Shown here: piece by piece, positions 1 through 10,408 of the stretch
Layout of the letters: the number at the start of each line of letters is the position of its first letter
How positions within the stretch are numbered: position 1 is the stretch's first letter
From: Hemicordylus capensis
Taxonomy: Eukaryota; Chordata; Lepidosauria; Squamata; Cordylidae
Length of the DNA stretch: 64,000 bases
Reading direction: 5' to 3'
Assembly (NCBI RefSeq): GCF_027244095.1
Contig: NC_069662.1
Span: forward strand, 18,936,501 to 19,000,500
Notes under the pieces: generated by a model
Databases searched by the model: none
Seen by the model: only the letters and a program-made list of their open reading frames with translations
What the model was told of the DNA's origin: nothing
Made by a program: the position numbers and the translations under genes

Positions 1-499
1 TTTAATGTTCTTCAGAGGAATACATTTATGAGCAGGGAGGGACTGCTGCAAACGTGCCATTCTTCCAAAGAGCCCCTACCCACAGAAACAAATATCCATG
101 GCTAAAAATGTAAGAGCTCTGAAATTGATACAGTTTTGCACATTGGTAATGCACAGGAGTGCAGAGAAAGCTTGAGGAACACCATTTATTTATTCTTTTC
201 GGGGGCAAGGAAAGAGATTTTGTGTGTGGGAGATATGGGTTATTAGGTTCCGCAGGGAGAGGAAACTATTTTTGAATTGATATATGCAGATGCACCATTT
301 GTTTTCTTCATTAGGGGTTCTTCCTACCCCACCCCAGCCCCCCACACATTTGGAGGCTGTAGGGAGAGGTTTGTCTTTTACTCAAGCACTTCTGAACCAA
401 AGCAGTCTTCGAAAATGTCCTAATGACTCACCTAAAAGGTTTTAAACTCACTCTGATCTCAGCAAAGAGTTTAAAGAAATCCCCTTCTCCATTCTTTCA
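1..499. other. No recognisable feature
   Basis: No open frame with host-protein character, RNA gene or repeat family could be recognised in this stretch on either strand. It is ordinary AT-leaning intergenic DNA before the first SINE. Confidence 0.5.
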
Positions 500-765
500 T
501 AGGAACATAGGAAGCTGCCATATACTGAGTCAGACCATGGGTCTATCAAGCTCAGTATTGTCTTCACAGACTGGCAGCGGCTTCTCCAAGGTTGCAGGCA
601 GGAATCCCTCTCAGCCCTATCTTGGAGATGCCAGGAAGGAAACTTGGAACCTTCTGCTCTTCCCAGAGTGGCTCCATCCCCACTAGGGGAGGATCCTACA
701 GTGCTCACACTTCTGGTCTCCCATTCATGTGCAACCAGGGTGGACCCTGCTTAGCTAGGGTCCGT
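500..765 (-). repeat. SINE with 5S rRNA-like head, minus strand
   Basis: On + the copy runs tail first: the shared tail (AGGAAGCTGCCATATACTGA, then a GACTGGCAGCGGCTTCTCCA block) is followed by the body and ends at about 733-765 in a remnant of the 5S-like head (complement of GCTAAGCAGGGTC). About 290 bp is the usual full length, so this copy has lost part of its head. Further copies lie near 2.9, 16.5, 19.1, 23.8, 24.3, 35.5 and 57.5 kb. Confidence 0.8.
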
Positions 766-1119
766 GATCCCTAGGTTTCTGTGACCATATTGGGATATAT
801 TTAACTTGTGCTAGCATTTCCCCATCTTACATATAAGATTATCTCTAAATAGTCCCAGCTCTTTCAGCATTGGAGTGTGCAAGCAATCAACTTACACAGA
901 AGTTTTTTTTAATCCAATGGAAGAATGCTGTGTGACTCAGAACCTAGCATCATTTGATAGCAAGCAACACTCCCCCACACTGCTAAACAAAAAACAGCCC
1001 TGATCCCAAACAAATAAAATTTACCTAATCTGCCTGTCTCTTTTTCTGGCACCAGTTGTCTATATGCAACCATGATTATTGAGTATTTATAGACAATTTT
1101 TAGTGGGCATGGTGTTTTT

Positions 1120-1265
1120 ACAATCCTTATCTCATTTAATCTCACAACAACCCTGGGAGGTAGGTAAAGCAATGGCTTCCTCGGAGGGTTCTTTCGAGGG
1201 TGAATGAGCTAAGGATTGTTAAGTGATTTGGGCCTTAAAAGTGCTCTATAAACTCTGAGTAATAT
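1120..1265. repeat. MIR-like SINE remnants in inverted arrangement
   Basis: Positions 1131-1165 match the reverse complement of the MIR core and tail (CTCATTTAATCTCACAACAA, then GGAGGTAGGTA). Positions 1185-1260 look like the same segment in forward orientation (GGGTTCTTTCGAGGGTGAAT, then AAAAGTGCTCTATAAA). These are old and diverged. The flanks, 766-1119 and 1266-1716, hold nothing recognisable. Confidence 0.5.
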
Positions 1266-1716
1266 TTTGAGAGGAAGGGTTAACTTGATTGCAGGGCACA
1301 AACCTTTCTTTATGGGGAGACCATGTCAGACATCAAACCTTGCCGAGTGAGACAAACCGAAAAGGGAGTTATAGCCAAACAGGCTAAAATGAGAAACAAG
1401 ATGCTACTCTTTTTTTTTATAGCAGGGAGGAAAATTAAGTAATTAAATGTCCTGCCATGAGGTAGTCTGAGGTGGCTGCCTCGGGTGGTAGGTTTGGGGG
1501 TTATAAAACTGATCTTTGGTCTGCCAAGATTATGGGAAGGTGGCTCAGGACAGCAGAGGCTACACTCCTCTCCCCACTTACTTGAGAGTAAACCCTACTG
1601 AATATGGTGAGATGCATGTATGAGAAAAAGTGCATAGGATTGCTCTGTTTGTGGAGTCAAGAATGAGATTTGTTAGAGCATCCTATGTGGATTTGTGTGT
1701 ATCAGTGGTTTTTGGG

Positions 1717-1746
1717 AAGAGTGTGTGTGTGGGGGGGGGGGGGGGA
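1717..1746. repeat. (GT)n followed by a G run
   Basis: A short GT repeat runs directly into an uninterrupted run of more than 15 G residues, a G-quadruplex-prone simple repeat. Confidence 0.9.
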
Positions 1747-1783
1747 GCGCCTAGATGGGAGACCCATGTATGCCACCTTTGCG

Positions 1784-1972
1784 GGTGAGGCCATCCCTCA
1801 GTGGTAGAGCATCTGCTTTGCATGCAGAAGGTCCCAGGTCCAATCTATGGCAGCTCCAAGTAGCCGCGGGAAAGATTCCTGCCTGAAACCTTGAAGAGCT
1901 GCTGCCAGCCAGACTAGTCCCCATACTGAGCTAGATCAATCAACTGTCCTGCTCGGTATAAGGCAGTTCCCC
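1784..1972 (+). repeat. tRNA-headed SINE
   Basis: A pol III box A-like TCAGTGGTAGAGCATCTGC and box B-like GGTCCAATC lie in the first 60 bp. They are followed by the tail shared with the 5S-headed SINEs (GCCTGAAACCTTGAAGAGCT, then ACTGAGCTAGAT and GGTATAAGGCAGTTCC). This is a retroposed tRNA-like promoter, not a tRNA gene, because no cloverleaf can be closed. Confidence 0.8.
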
Positions 1973-2676
1973 GTCGGCGAGTGTATCCTGCCGAGTTCAT
2001 GTAACACAGCTGGTATACTGGACATAGACGGGCTTGGCCTGGCTTCAGCTTTGGTGGCTCAGTTTTTCAAGTCATCTGCATTAATGTTGGTGGCGGGAAG
2101 GGAGGGGTTGGAGAAATCCCGAGAGCAGGCACTCTGCATTCTTCTGCATCCCCTTCAAAAAACCACGAAAGGCTATTATAAGCGGCCTTGGTTTTGTTCT
2201 GCTGGTTTTATGGCTCTCCCAGCTTCCATGCAGCTGCACCTTCACTTGTGGGACAAATCTGCACCCTCTTAGGCCGTGTTAAGACATGCCGCAGAATAGG
2301 TGGTGGGATGCCGAGGAGGCAGAAGGGGCTGCACCACCTCAGACTGTAGGTAGGAAATACTATTCTTCATGCTCCTCCATGTTAAAAACTCCCAGCCTGT
2401 AGAAAACTAACACAATAAGTTGGTTCTAGCCCAGCTCTTGCCCTGCTAAGCTAGTTTTCTACTTACAGGGAGTATTTCTTTGTGTCAGGGAGCATTCGGA
2501 AAGGTGACTTCCCATCTGTCATCTGAAGTGCTCCAGTCTGTTCTAACACATAGAGACATACATGTGATAAGGGAAGCAGAGGTTCCAGATTCCTCAGTGC
2601 AGGAGCCGGAGCTTCTCTGGCCTTTTTAGTACACGCAAGTGGCCTGCTCAGGTCTGGCCTTATACTTTTCACTGGT
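1973..2676. other. No recognisable feature
   Basis: Intergenic DNA between two SINEs. Short open frames occur on both strands but none shows a domain, a signal peptide or flanking splice sites that would support a gene. Confidence 0.5.
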
Positions 2677-2862
2677 CATAGGAACTTAGGAAGCTGCCTT
2701 ATACTGAGTCAGACTGTGGGTCCAGCTGGCTCAGTATTCTCTACTCTGACTGGCAGAAGCTCCCCAAGGTTTCAGGCAGGAGTCTTTCCCAGCTCAGTCC
2801 CAGAGATTGAGCCTGGGACCTTCCGCATGCAAAGCAGATGCTCCACCACTGAGTTGCAACCC
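2677..2862 (-). repeat. tRNA-headed SINE, minus strand
   Basis: The tail comes first on + (AGGAACTTAGGAAGCTGCCT) and the tRNA-like head last (complement of box A around 2835-2858, with GCATGCAAAGCAGATGCTCC before it). It is nearly full length. It faces away from the 5S-headed SINE that begins 30 bp further on, so the two heads lie next to each other. Confidence 0.8.
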
Positions 2863-2893
2863 CTTCCCCATCAGTCTCCCCAACAGCCCCTTA

Positions 2894-3198
2894 GGAGAGG
2901 AGACCTGATCTGGTGGTAGCCAGCATGACTTGTCCCCTTTGCTAAGCAGAGTCTGCCCTGGTTGCTTATGAAAGGGAGACTAGAAGTGTGAGCCCTGTAA
3001 GATCTTCCCCTCAGGGGATGGAGCCGCTCTGGGAAGAGCAGAAGGTTCCAAGGTCCCTCCCTGGCAGCATCTCCAAGATACAGCTGAGAGGGATTCCTGC
3101 CTGCAGCCTTGGAGAAGCCGCTGCCAGTGTGTGAAGACAATACTGAGCTTGATAGACCCATGGTCTGACTCAGTAGATAGCAGCTTCCTATGTTCCTA
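2894..3198 (+). repeat. SINE with 5S rRNA-like head, full length
   Basis: The head (GGTGGTAGCCAGCATGACTT, then GCTAAGCAGAGTCTGCCCTG and AAAGGGAGACTAG) matches the 5S rRNA internal promoter region. The crippled tRNA-like section (GATGGAGCCGCTCTGGGAAG) and the common tail ending CAGCTTCCTATGTTCC follow. This is one of the most complete 5S-headed copies in the window. Confidence 0.8.
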
Positions 3199-3744
3199 GT
3201 CTCCTCTGCCTTGGTCCCTATCTCCCCGCTACCTTCCTCCTGTACTCTTTGCTGCATACTCACCTTCTTCACCTCTTCCCCGCTTCCCAACAACAGGGGA
3301 AGGAGTTTCCAAGATCGCTCTGGCGGCCATGCTCAGTGTGTGCATAAGGTCACCATTGCCTGAATTAATGAAGAAAATCTTTGCATTTATTTACCTCAGA
3401 AAACCTTCCGAATTGAGGCTGAGCTGTGTGCATTTGCCTAGAGACCTTCCAAAATTTCTTTTTGCAGCATTGAATCTAGCTCCATGGTGCCTCCGCATTG
3501 TGTGAAGTGAGCTAAAGTGAGCAGCCACATCTGACAACTTGAGAATAGCCGCTCGCTTACCACATGCTCAGGCAGCGACAGTGATGTGTAGAGCTGTAAA
3601 GCTGGTTGTGTAGCTTTGTGCCTATACTTCTGGGCAGATTTCGGGGTACGTGGTTTGACTGTTTGTCTTGGTGGCTCCTTCCCTTGTACTTGTGTGTGTG
3701 TGTGGACATCATGTGTGTATTTGCGTAGAGTACACATTGATATG
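3199..3744. other. No recognisable gene
   Basis: A 155-residue open frame on - (3438-3905) spans part of this stretch, but it overlaps a SINE tail and a GT-rich simple repeat and shows no family resemblance. It is not annotated as a gene. Confidence 0.45.
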
Positions 3745-3860
3745 GGGATTGCGCAGGAGATGGCAATGGTCAACCCCTCCTGTATTCTACCAAAGCAAAC
3801 CCACAGGGCTCTGTGGTCGCCAGGAGTCGACACTGACTCGACGGCACAATTTACCTTTAC
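3745..3860 (+). repeat. 3' part of a second tRNA-derived SINE family
   Basis: Matches the 3' half of the SINE seen complete at 34573-34826 and 49128-49382: GGCAATGGTCAACCCCTCCT, then GTCGCCAGGAGTCGACACTG, ACTCGACGGCACA and a TTTACCTTTAC end. The tRNA-like half is missing. Confidence 0.8.
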
Positions 3861-3929
3861 ACATTTATGCCTGTAGTGCTGTGGACCTCCCTGGAGGTGA
3901 AGCATGAGTGGTTGTGTGCATGGTTGGGG

Positions 3930-3936
<7 letters not shown>

Positions 3937-3964
<28 letters not shown>
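3937..3964. repeat. (GA)n microsatellite
   Basis: About 14 uninterrupted GA units. The sequence that follows to 4480 is intergenic and holds nothing recognisable. Confidence 0.95.
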
Positions 3965-4480
3965 TATGTGCACCTGGGGGTGTAGCTATAATTGAGCAGA
4001 TGGGTTCAAAGTACCCGGGCCCCCAGCATCTAAGGGCCCCCCGGCTCCTTCGTTATCTCCCTCACTCTGAGGGGCTGCTGGGGAGAGGGGTGGACACAGG
4101 CCCCCCTCTCCCCTAGCTACACCCCTGTGGGCACCCTAGGTAGCCTGCTGTAGCCACTGTCGCTCCTGCCTCGCTGTCTCTCACACCTTCCCTCATTCCC
4201 TCTTTGAGCCATTTTACGAGGCTTCATCTTGCCAAGCCAGGCCCGTAAATCCCAGAGCTGTGAAACCAGCCGCCCCCCTGGGGGACTCTGCAGTGCGCCA
4301 CGCGACGCCTTCTTGTTCTGTCTCCTGTAGCTCAATCCTTGTCTCTGTTCTGGCTGGGAGGAAATTAGGGGCAGAACTTCCAGCAAAATCTCACTTTCAT
4401 CTCCATACCACACCCTTGACCCACTTGTTCATCCGTTCACCCACCTATCCATTTTATCAGTTTTAAACAAACTCTTGCTT

Positions 4481-4503
4481 TCTCTCTCTCTCTCTCTCTC
4501 TCA
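4481..4503. repeat. (CT)n microsatellite
   Basis: About 11 uninterrupted CT units directly before a dispersed repeat. Confidence 0.9.
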
Positions 4504-5290
4504 CAACAACCTTGCTGGATCAGGCCCAAGGCCTATCTAGCCCAGCATCCTGTTTCACACAGTGGCCCACCAGATGCCTCTGGGAAGCCCACTGCCAAGA
4601 GATGAAAGCCTGCCCCTTCTCCTGCTGTCCCTCCCCTGCAACTGGTATTCAGAGGTATCTAGCTGCTGAGCCTGAAAGCAACCTATAGCCATCAAGATTA
4701 GCAGCCACTGATAAACCCATCCTCCATGCATTGGTCTGAACCCCTCTTAAGGCCATCAAAGCTGGTGGCTATTATCATATCTTGTGGCAGAGAATTCCAT
4801 AGAGTAATCTATTATATTAATTCTCCTGGGTGTGCCTTGGAATGTGCATCCCAGTGCCCAGCTGATTGGCTGGGCAGTGGACGCACCTGATTGGCTGAGG
4901 CGTACCCAGGAGGATTGGTTGCTGCTGCAGCGGCAGGCCTGGCCGCAGAGGCCAGAGGCAGTGGCGGGCCCAGCCCAGCCGTGGAGGCAAGGCCCAGGAG
5001 CGGGGGGGGGAGGGGGAGAAAGTGGAGGCGGGGCAGAAGTGGCGGTGGGGAGGAGAGGCGGCTGGGCCTGGAAGTGGAGACTGGGGCAGAAGGTGGAGGG
5101 GAAGAGGTAACCGCTGGCCCCAAAGAGCGCACAGATGCTCTGTGCGGGGTCGGCTAGTTATTAATTAATGCAGGAAAAAATACTTTTGTCAGTCCTAAAT
5201 TTCCTAGCAATTGGTTTCATGGAATGATCCCTGGTTCTAGTGTTGTGAGAGGGATAAAAACTCCTCTCTATCCACAGTCTGATTTTCTTT
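4504..5290 (-). repeat. Dispersed repeat (probable LINE 3' region) split by a Helitron
   Basis: The stretch 4504-4807 (GCTGGATCAGGCCCAAGGCC, then CAGCATCCTGTTTCACACAG, ending TGTGGCAGAGAATTCCATAG) resumes at 5158 (TTATTAATTAATGCAGG, then GTCAGTCCTAAATTTCCTAG). Related pieces lie at 5429-5985, and short 3' ends reading CTGATCCAGCAGGGC occur at 9367-9416 and 12488-12540. The family name is not certain from sequence alone. The interruption at 4808-5157 is exact. Confidence 0.6.
4808..5157 (+). mobile_element. Non-autonomous Helitron-like element
   Basis: The element starts with TC after an A (4807/4808). It ends CTAG at 5154-5157, followed by T, and leaves no target duplication. A 7-bp stem hairpin, GCACAGA (5129-5135) and TCTGTGC (5139-5145), sits 8 nt before the CTAG end, the classical Helitron 3' terminus. 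It sits inside a dispersed repeat that continues on both sides, so both borders are well supported. The interior is GC-rich with three ATTGG (inverted CCAAT) motifs near 4864-4917, perhaps a captured promoter. It encodes no Rep/helicase and so depends on an autonomous partner. Confidence 0.75.
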
Positions 5291-5428
5291 CTCTCTCTTT
5301 CTTTCATCCATCCATAATCATCTCCTTCCTTTAAAAAAATCTCTCCATCATTTCCTTCCTTCCTTCCTCTTCCATCTATTTATCACCTCCTTCCTCCCAG
5401 TTTGGCACTAAAATAATCTCTTAAATTA

Positions 5429-5985
5429 ACATAAGAAGATCCCTGCTGGATCAGACCAAAGGTCAGTTTAACATAGCATCCTGTTTCCCACAGAGGCCAA
5501 CCAGACACCTCCTGAAAGCCCCCAAGCAGGGGCAGAGAAGCAATAGCCTTCCCTTCCGTGGCTCCCCAGTGGCTGGTATTCACAGGTATTCTGCCTCTGG
5601 ACATGGAGGCTCATAGGAACATAGTAAGCTGCCCTATCCTGAGACAGACCATTGGTCCATCTGTCTCAATATTGTCTACAACACTGACTGGCAGTGGCTG
5701 TCCAAGGTTTTTAGCAGGAGTCTCTCCCTACCTGGAGATGGCTTCCAGTTTGTGTAGACAATATTGAGCTAGATGGGCCAATGGTCTGACTATGTCCCTA
5801 TGCTAGTGAATCCCCTAAATTAATCCTATGGAGTGTGAACAAACTGCTTGCTCACCCTTCTGCCAACCAATCTAATTGAACAGTCCTAAAGTTTAAAAAA
5901 AGAGGATGAAAATCTCAACTCTATCCACTCTCTTCACACCATTTACACTCCTATCACATCCTCCCTTAGACCTCTTTCTTCTAAA
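5429..5985 (-). repeat. Second copy of the dispersed repeat, interrupted by SINE pieces
   Basis: ACATAAGAAGATCCCTGCTG to about 5610 matches the repeat at 4504. It appears to resume near 5806-5985 after SINE material at 5611-5800. It is more diverged than the first copy. Confidence 0.5.
5611..5800. repeat. Two inverted SINE tail fragments
   Basis: 5611-5740 is the common SINE tail and body on - (CATAGGAACATAGTAAGCTG). 5749-5800 is the tail on + (GTGTAGACAATATTGAGCTA, then GATGGGCCAATGGTCTGACT). The inverted pair looks like a rearranged or twice-hit insertion. Confidence 0.6.
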
Positions 5986-6026
5986 CAAAAAGGCTTCAAA
6001 CACTAGCTGTGATATAGGGAGCTGAC

Positions 6027-6142
6027 GAAAGGCATCATTTCATACTGCGCGGGAGATGGCAATGGTCAACCCCTCCTGTATTCTGCCACAAAAACCACAG
6101 GGCTCTGTGGTCGCCAGGAGTCGACACCGACTCAACGGCACA
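6027..6142 (+). repeat. 3' part of the second tRNA-derived SINE family
   Basis: Shares GGCATCATTTCATACTGCGC and GTCGCCAGGAGTCGACACCG with the copies at 3745 and 34573. The tRNA-like head is missing. Confidence 0.75.
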
Positions 6143-6219
6143 ACCTCCACTAATTGCCTGCCTAGCTATCCACTTCCTTTTTATCCATCCATCCCTTCCC
6201 AATCATCATGCAGGGAGCT

Positions 6220-6360
6220 GGGGCTGTAGCTCAGTTGCAGTACATCTGCTTTGCATGCAGATTTGCCTCCCAGGTTCAATCCCTGTCATTCCAGTCAGTG
6301 TAGACAGGACTGAGCTAGATGGCCCCATCATGGTCCAACTCCCTATGCGGCAGCTCCCTA
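6220..6360 (+). repeat. tRNA-headed SINE, diverged
   Basis: The head GGGGCTGTAGCTCAGTTGCA and box B-like GGTTCAATCCC are clear, but the body is shortened before the tail (GTGTAGACAGGACTGAGCTA). The following stretch, 6361-6777, holds nothing recognisable. Confidence 0.75.
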
Positions 6361-6785
6361 CATCCCACCTGTCCATCTGTATGACTCCATCTACTCAAAT
6401 CATGCTTATCTGTCTCTATCCATTCACCCTTCTTCTGCCCCTTTTCCCCCTCTGCCCCCTCCCTGCTTCTTGATGCTCAGCTGCATCAGCAACATCTGCA
6501 CATCCATGTCCCTGTGAGAAGGCACACGAATGGATCGCCCGGCGGATTCAGTGCTGTGTCACCTCCACTGTTCTTTTTGGCTCCATTCGCTCATCGCAGG
6601 AGTCGGAGCAGTTCAGGGGTCAGTGGTTTTAACTGCAGACTTGGTGGGGAAAAGGCTGCTTTAATAGAGTCCCGGTTTGAGGGCTTTACAAGGCAGCCGG
6701 TAGGAGAGCCAGAGCCTCTTCTGGACACTCACCTTGCAATGCAAACACAAGCTGACTACATCATGATGACTTATTTTCGCTAGAG

Positions 6786-6917
6786 CAGGGGTTCCCAACC
6801 TTGGGTCCCGAAGTATTGTTGGACTACAACTCCCAACATCCCCAGCTGCAGTGGCCAGGGGCCACGGTGGGAGTTGTAGTCCAACAACAGCTGGGGGCAC
6901 AAGGTTGGGAACCCTTG
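6786..6917. mobile_element. Palindromic hAT-type MITE
   Basis: Inverted repeat element CAGGGGTTCCCAACC...GGTTGGGAACCCTTG whose arms both contain a block reading ACTACAACTCCCA (one per strand). The flanking octamers CGCTAGAG (6778-6785) and TTCTAGAG (6918-6925) agree at 6 of 8 positions, consistent with an aged 8-bp hAT target duplication. Confidence 0.75.
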
Positions 6918-7189
6918 TTCTAGAGTATCTACTTGTAAGGGATCTTGGAGGACTTCTAGTTCAAACCCCCCCCACTCAATGCACCTCCATGTTCAGGAAC
7001 AGCCTATCCCTGAATACCAGTTGCAGGGAAGCAGCAGCAGCAACTTTCCCAGACAGCAGGCTTTACTGCAGGTTTACTGTGAGTACGAAGTTGCCCCCCA
7101 AAAAACTGACGCAAAAAGTGGAATTTTTTTAGCCCAGATATATATCGGGCTATAGTCTAACACACAATTAAAAACCCGGATTGTGTGTG

Positions 7190-7477
7190 AAGTGCTCCCC
7201 AACAACAGTGTCACTACAGTTCTGCTAAGTGTGCTTCCTGTGTTGTGACACTGCAGTCCCAGCGCTGACAGCAGGGTGCCGTTCACATTCCCGATGCCTT
7301 GTTTCAGATTTTATCTTTGCGTTATAGTGCTGCAACGTCGCAAGTCTGTTGCAGAAAAGTAGCTGTATTTTCCTATTTGTAGGAGTTTGAGATTCTGGGG
7401 ATCATTTTCGACATGATCCTGCCAAACCGAAGCATTTCACCCCTGCTGTAGGGTTTCATCTGGAAGAAAGCGCCCAG
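7190..7477. mobile_element. Unclassified MITE with GGGCGCTTTC-type terminal repeats
   Basis: Most of this stretch is repeated at 42050-42335: CTAAGTGTGCTTCCTGTGTT, GAGTTTGAGATTCTGGGGAT and GATCCTGCCAAACCGAAGCA. The right end here (GGGTTTCATCTGGAAGAAAG, then CGCCC) is the reverse complement of the left end of the other copy, which marks a terminal inverted repeat. The left border here is blurred. Positions 7478-7795 hold nothing recognisable. Confidence 0.55.
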
Positions 7478-7803
7478 GAGGAGAATCCTATCTCCTTCTG
7501 TCACAATGCCAGTTCACAAAACAGATAGTCTGGACCTCATAACACATCGTCCCGTTTCACCCATACTGCCTGCCCAATCACCTGCTCGACTGTTGCTGTT
7601 GGAAAAAGAAAATTGGACCACTGGATGGACCTCAGTCTGATCCCGCAAGAAAGTAATTGTGTTTTTAGGTCACCATGTTTCTGAATCTTTTAGAAACATT
7701 GGCCTTCCAAGCTGGCCATTTGATTACAGCTTTATTTGCACTCAACCTCAGTTTTAAAATTAAGGTGGGATAAAAGAACTTCAAACAAGTAGATACTCTA
7801 GAA

Positions 7804-7941
7804 AAGGGTTTCTCAACGTGTGGGTCCACAGATGTTATTGGACTTCAACTCCCATAATCCCCAGCCTCAGTGGCCTTTGGTTGGGAATTATGGGAGTTGA
7901 AGTCCATTTACATCTGGGGACCCACATGTTGAGAATCTCTG
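7804..7941. mobile_element. Palindromic hAT-type MITE, first of a tandem trio
   Basis: The arms pair with each other almost throughout. The flanks are CTCTAGAA at 7796-7803 and CTCTAGAA at 7942-7949, a perfect 8-bp target duplication. Confidence 0.85.
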
Positions 7942-7949
7942 CTCTAGAA

Positions 7950-8085
7950 CAGGGTTTCTCAATGTTGGGTCCCCAGATGTTATTGGTCTTCAGCTCCCAT
8001 TATCCCTAGCTCCACTGGCCTTTGGCTGGGGATTATGGAAGTTGAAGTCCGACATCATCTGGGGACCCAACGTTGAGAATCCCTG
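7950..8085. mobile_element. Palindromic hAT-type MITE, second of a tandem trio
   Basis: Starts CAGGGTTTCTCAATG and ends in its complement. It is bounded by CTCTAGAA at 7942-7949 and again at 8086-8093, so it shares a target copy with both neighbours. Confidence 0.85.
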
Positions 8086-8093
8086 CTCTAGAA

Positions 8094-8215
8094 CAGCGGT
8101 TCCCAACCTTGTGCTCCCAGATGTTGCTGGACTACAACTCCCAACTTGGCCCCTGGCCATTGCAGCTGGGGATGATGGGAGCTGTAGTCCAACAATACTC
8201 CGGGACCCAAGGTTG
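8094..8215. mobile_element. Palindromic hAT-type MITE, third of a tandem trio, right end cut
   Basis: Starts CAGCGGTTCCCAACC directly after the third CTCTAGAA. The arm on the right stops at about 8215 (CCCAAGGTTGG) where L2 sequence begins, so its terminal bases and target copy are missing. Confidence 0.75.
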
Positions 8216-8220
8216 GAAAG

Positions 8221-8790
8221 ACCAAGTCGAGCGTGTGACCTGCATTGGCGTTGGTCCAGAGACCACTTGGGATAGGCCCATAGTCATCATGGCTGCTATG
8301 AACTCCTGAGCCACCCCTGACAACCCGGTCCTGAAATAGACATTGAAGTCCAATACCACCAACAGTCTGGTCGTCCACTCCAATGCTAACTTCGCAACCA
8401 GGTTCGTTAGCTCAGTTAGGGTCTCCGTTGGACAACGGGGTGATCATTATACCAACAGAAGTCAAAATCTATCCTTGGTCCCTAGACTTAGGAACACACA
8501 TTCAATATAGGCCAACTCCCTGACAGAGATCCTGGTAAGGGAGATAGTATTTGTATAGACCACAGCCACCCCACCTCCCCGCCCACATCCTCTCACCTGC
8601 TCCACCACGGAGAAACCCATTGGGAGGAGCTGGGACCAAACCAGGCCACTAGCCTCTTCCGACCAGATCTCCGTAATGCACACCAGGTCAGCATCTTCAT
8701 CCCAGATCAAGTCATGGATGATCTCAGACTTCAGGGGGCGGACTGTGGGCCAGTTCTCAGGAACCGCACAGCAGAGCACCCTGCCAAGGG
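8221..8790 (-). mobile_element. L2-type LINE fragment, endonuclease region
   Basis: On - this encodes pieces of the apurinic-type endonuclease seen in the longer L2 at 20950: EIIHDLIWDEDADLVCITE, then GFSVVEQVRGCGRGGG and SLTRISV. The catalytic Glu of the CITE motif is present. The frame shifts within the fragment, and the reverse transcriptase is absent, so it is a dead copy. Confidence 0.85.
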
Positions 8791-10408
8791 AGGAAGGCGA
8801 AACTGCACCGCACTGCTTTTCCTCTTTCCTTCCTAATAGAAAAGGAAGGTTGGCTTTGAAAGAAGGAAGGAACTGGGAGTGTGGTTTTAATAGAAACCAA
8901 GAGAAAAGGGAGGGTGGTGCGTGCTGCTATGCTTCAGGCTGCTAAATGTCATGAGACAACACTGGCCATGAAGCTACCAAGTCAGACCATAGGTATACAG
9001 AGAAAGCTTCCTTATTCTGAGTCAGACCCTAGGTGTGCCTGGCTCACGGTTGTCACAGGAGCTGCCCTTCCATGAAGCAAGCTGAGGCAGTAGCCTCGGG
9101 TGGCATATTCTTGGGGCACCAGCAGGGCGGCAGGATGCTCCTTGTTGCAGCTGCTGGAGCAGCATCACGGGACCAAGCTGGCCCATGCATGCCTTGCAAG
9201 AAGCAATTCTCCACACACACTCCTTCCACCCCTTGCAGGAAGCACGAGGAGAAAAGAGGAGGCTGTTGGCAACCTTCCCTCCTCCTGTGCCACTTTTAAA
9301 GCTTGCAACGGTTGGTTTTGAAAGAGCGTGGCCCCCAGCAGGAAGCCTGTGTGGAAATCAGGTTGCTGGACTAGATGGAGATTTAGCCTGATCCAGCAGG
9401 GCTCTTCTTATGTAAAAGCACTCTGCACATGCACCACGTTATTCTCTCCTTACATACAGGGTTTCCCTGCTCTGCTCGGGCAGGACTCCTGAGCCTTTCG
9501 CAGCTGTGTGTAAAACAGAGATTCAGCAGGTGAAGTTTCCCCTCCATCACGGCAGGACAGGAAAAGCCTGATGAGCTAAATTTTGGAAGCTGTCCTGCAG
9601 TTGGCAGGACCCCACCAGCCACACTCTTTTCACAAGGCTGCTTATGAGGTCCAGACTCTGTTAGGCCACCCAGCACCTTGTAAGTGTTGGACAGAAGGGA
9701 AAATTCTATTTCAATATGCAAGGAGAAAAGCTGTCTAGAAAATAGAAATAAATAAATGTGCCAGGTACGGCCTCTCCGATCCAATGCGCTGGTGAAAAGT
9801 TGCAGCCAGTGGTGGGATTTTTGCCTAGGTCAGGATGAAGGCTGCTGTCTTTTCAGGCAGCTGCCCTGTGGGATGGATAACTGAACCAGATTAAAATATA
9901 GACACTCTGCAAAAGGGCGCTGCAACCTTGCCTGTTCGTTATCTGAAAAGCCAGTGTGCAATCTATGCATGCAGTGGCATTCTGTTGCCTAGGACGGACA
10001 ATATGACTCGCCCTCCGCCCGCCAATCTGAGGTGGGTGCTCAGCAATTTCAGGCCATGCTGCTGAGGTAGCCATGGTGACACATGAACACTCTTGGACTA
10101 TACCACCAAGCCAAGCCAAGGTGACAAGGTTCCTTAGCTGAAATTGGGGGCAGGTGTGGGCGGAGAGAAAAGAGGTGCACCACAACAAGGAAAGGTGGGG
10201 GAATTGCCCCAATGAGGCAAAAACGGCCAAAGGCAGTAAAGGCTGGGGCAGCCATTGCTGCCACCCTGTGTCTCTCCTTGCACTTGTGCCTGAGGTGACT
10301 GCCTCATCCTCCTCATGGAAGGGCAGTCCCTGTATGCATTTTTACTTGGAAGTGGGTCTCATTGAGTTCAATTGAACTTGCCCCCCAAGTGAGCATGCAT
10401 AGATTATG
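8791..10408. other. Intergenic, two short repeat ends only
   Basis: A 50-bp SINE tail fragment lies near 9005-9058 (CTTATTCTGAGTCAGACC). A short 3' end of the dispersed repeat lies at 9367-9416 (CTGATCCAGCAGGGCTCTTC). A 133-residue open frame on - (9383-9784) overlaps that repeat and has no recognisable domain. No gene is supported. Confidence 0.5.

Noticed and set aside
3438-3905. 155-residue open frame on -
   Set aside because: It overlaps a SINE tail and a GT-rich simple repeat and shows no domain or exon signals.
1784-6360. Possible tRNA genes at the TAGCTCAGTGGTAGAGCA-type motifs
   Set aside because: The motifs lie at the 5' ends of dispersed SINEs with a common tail. No acceptor stem or closed cloverleaf can be formed.
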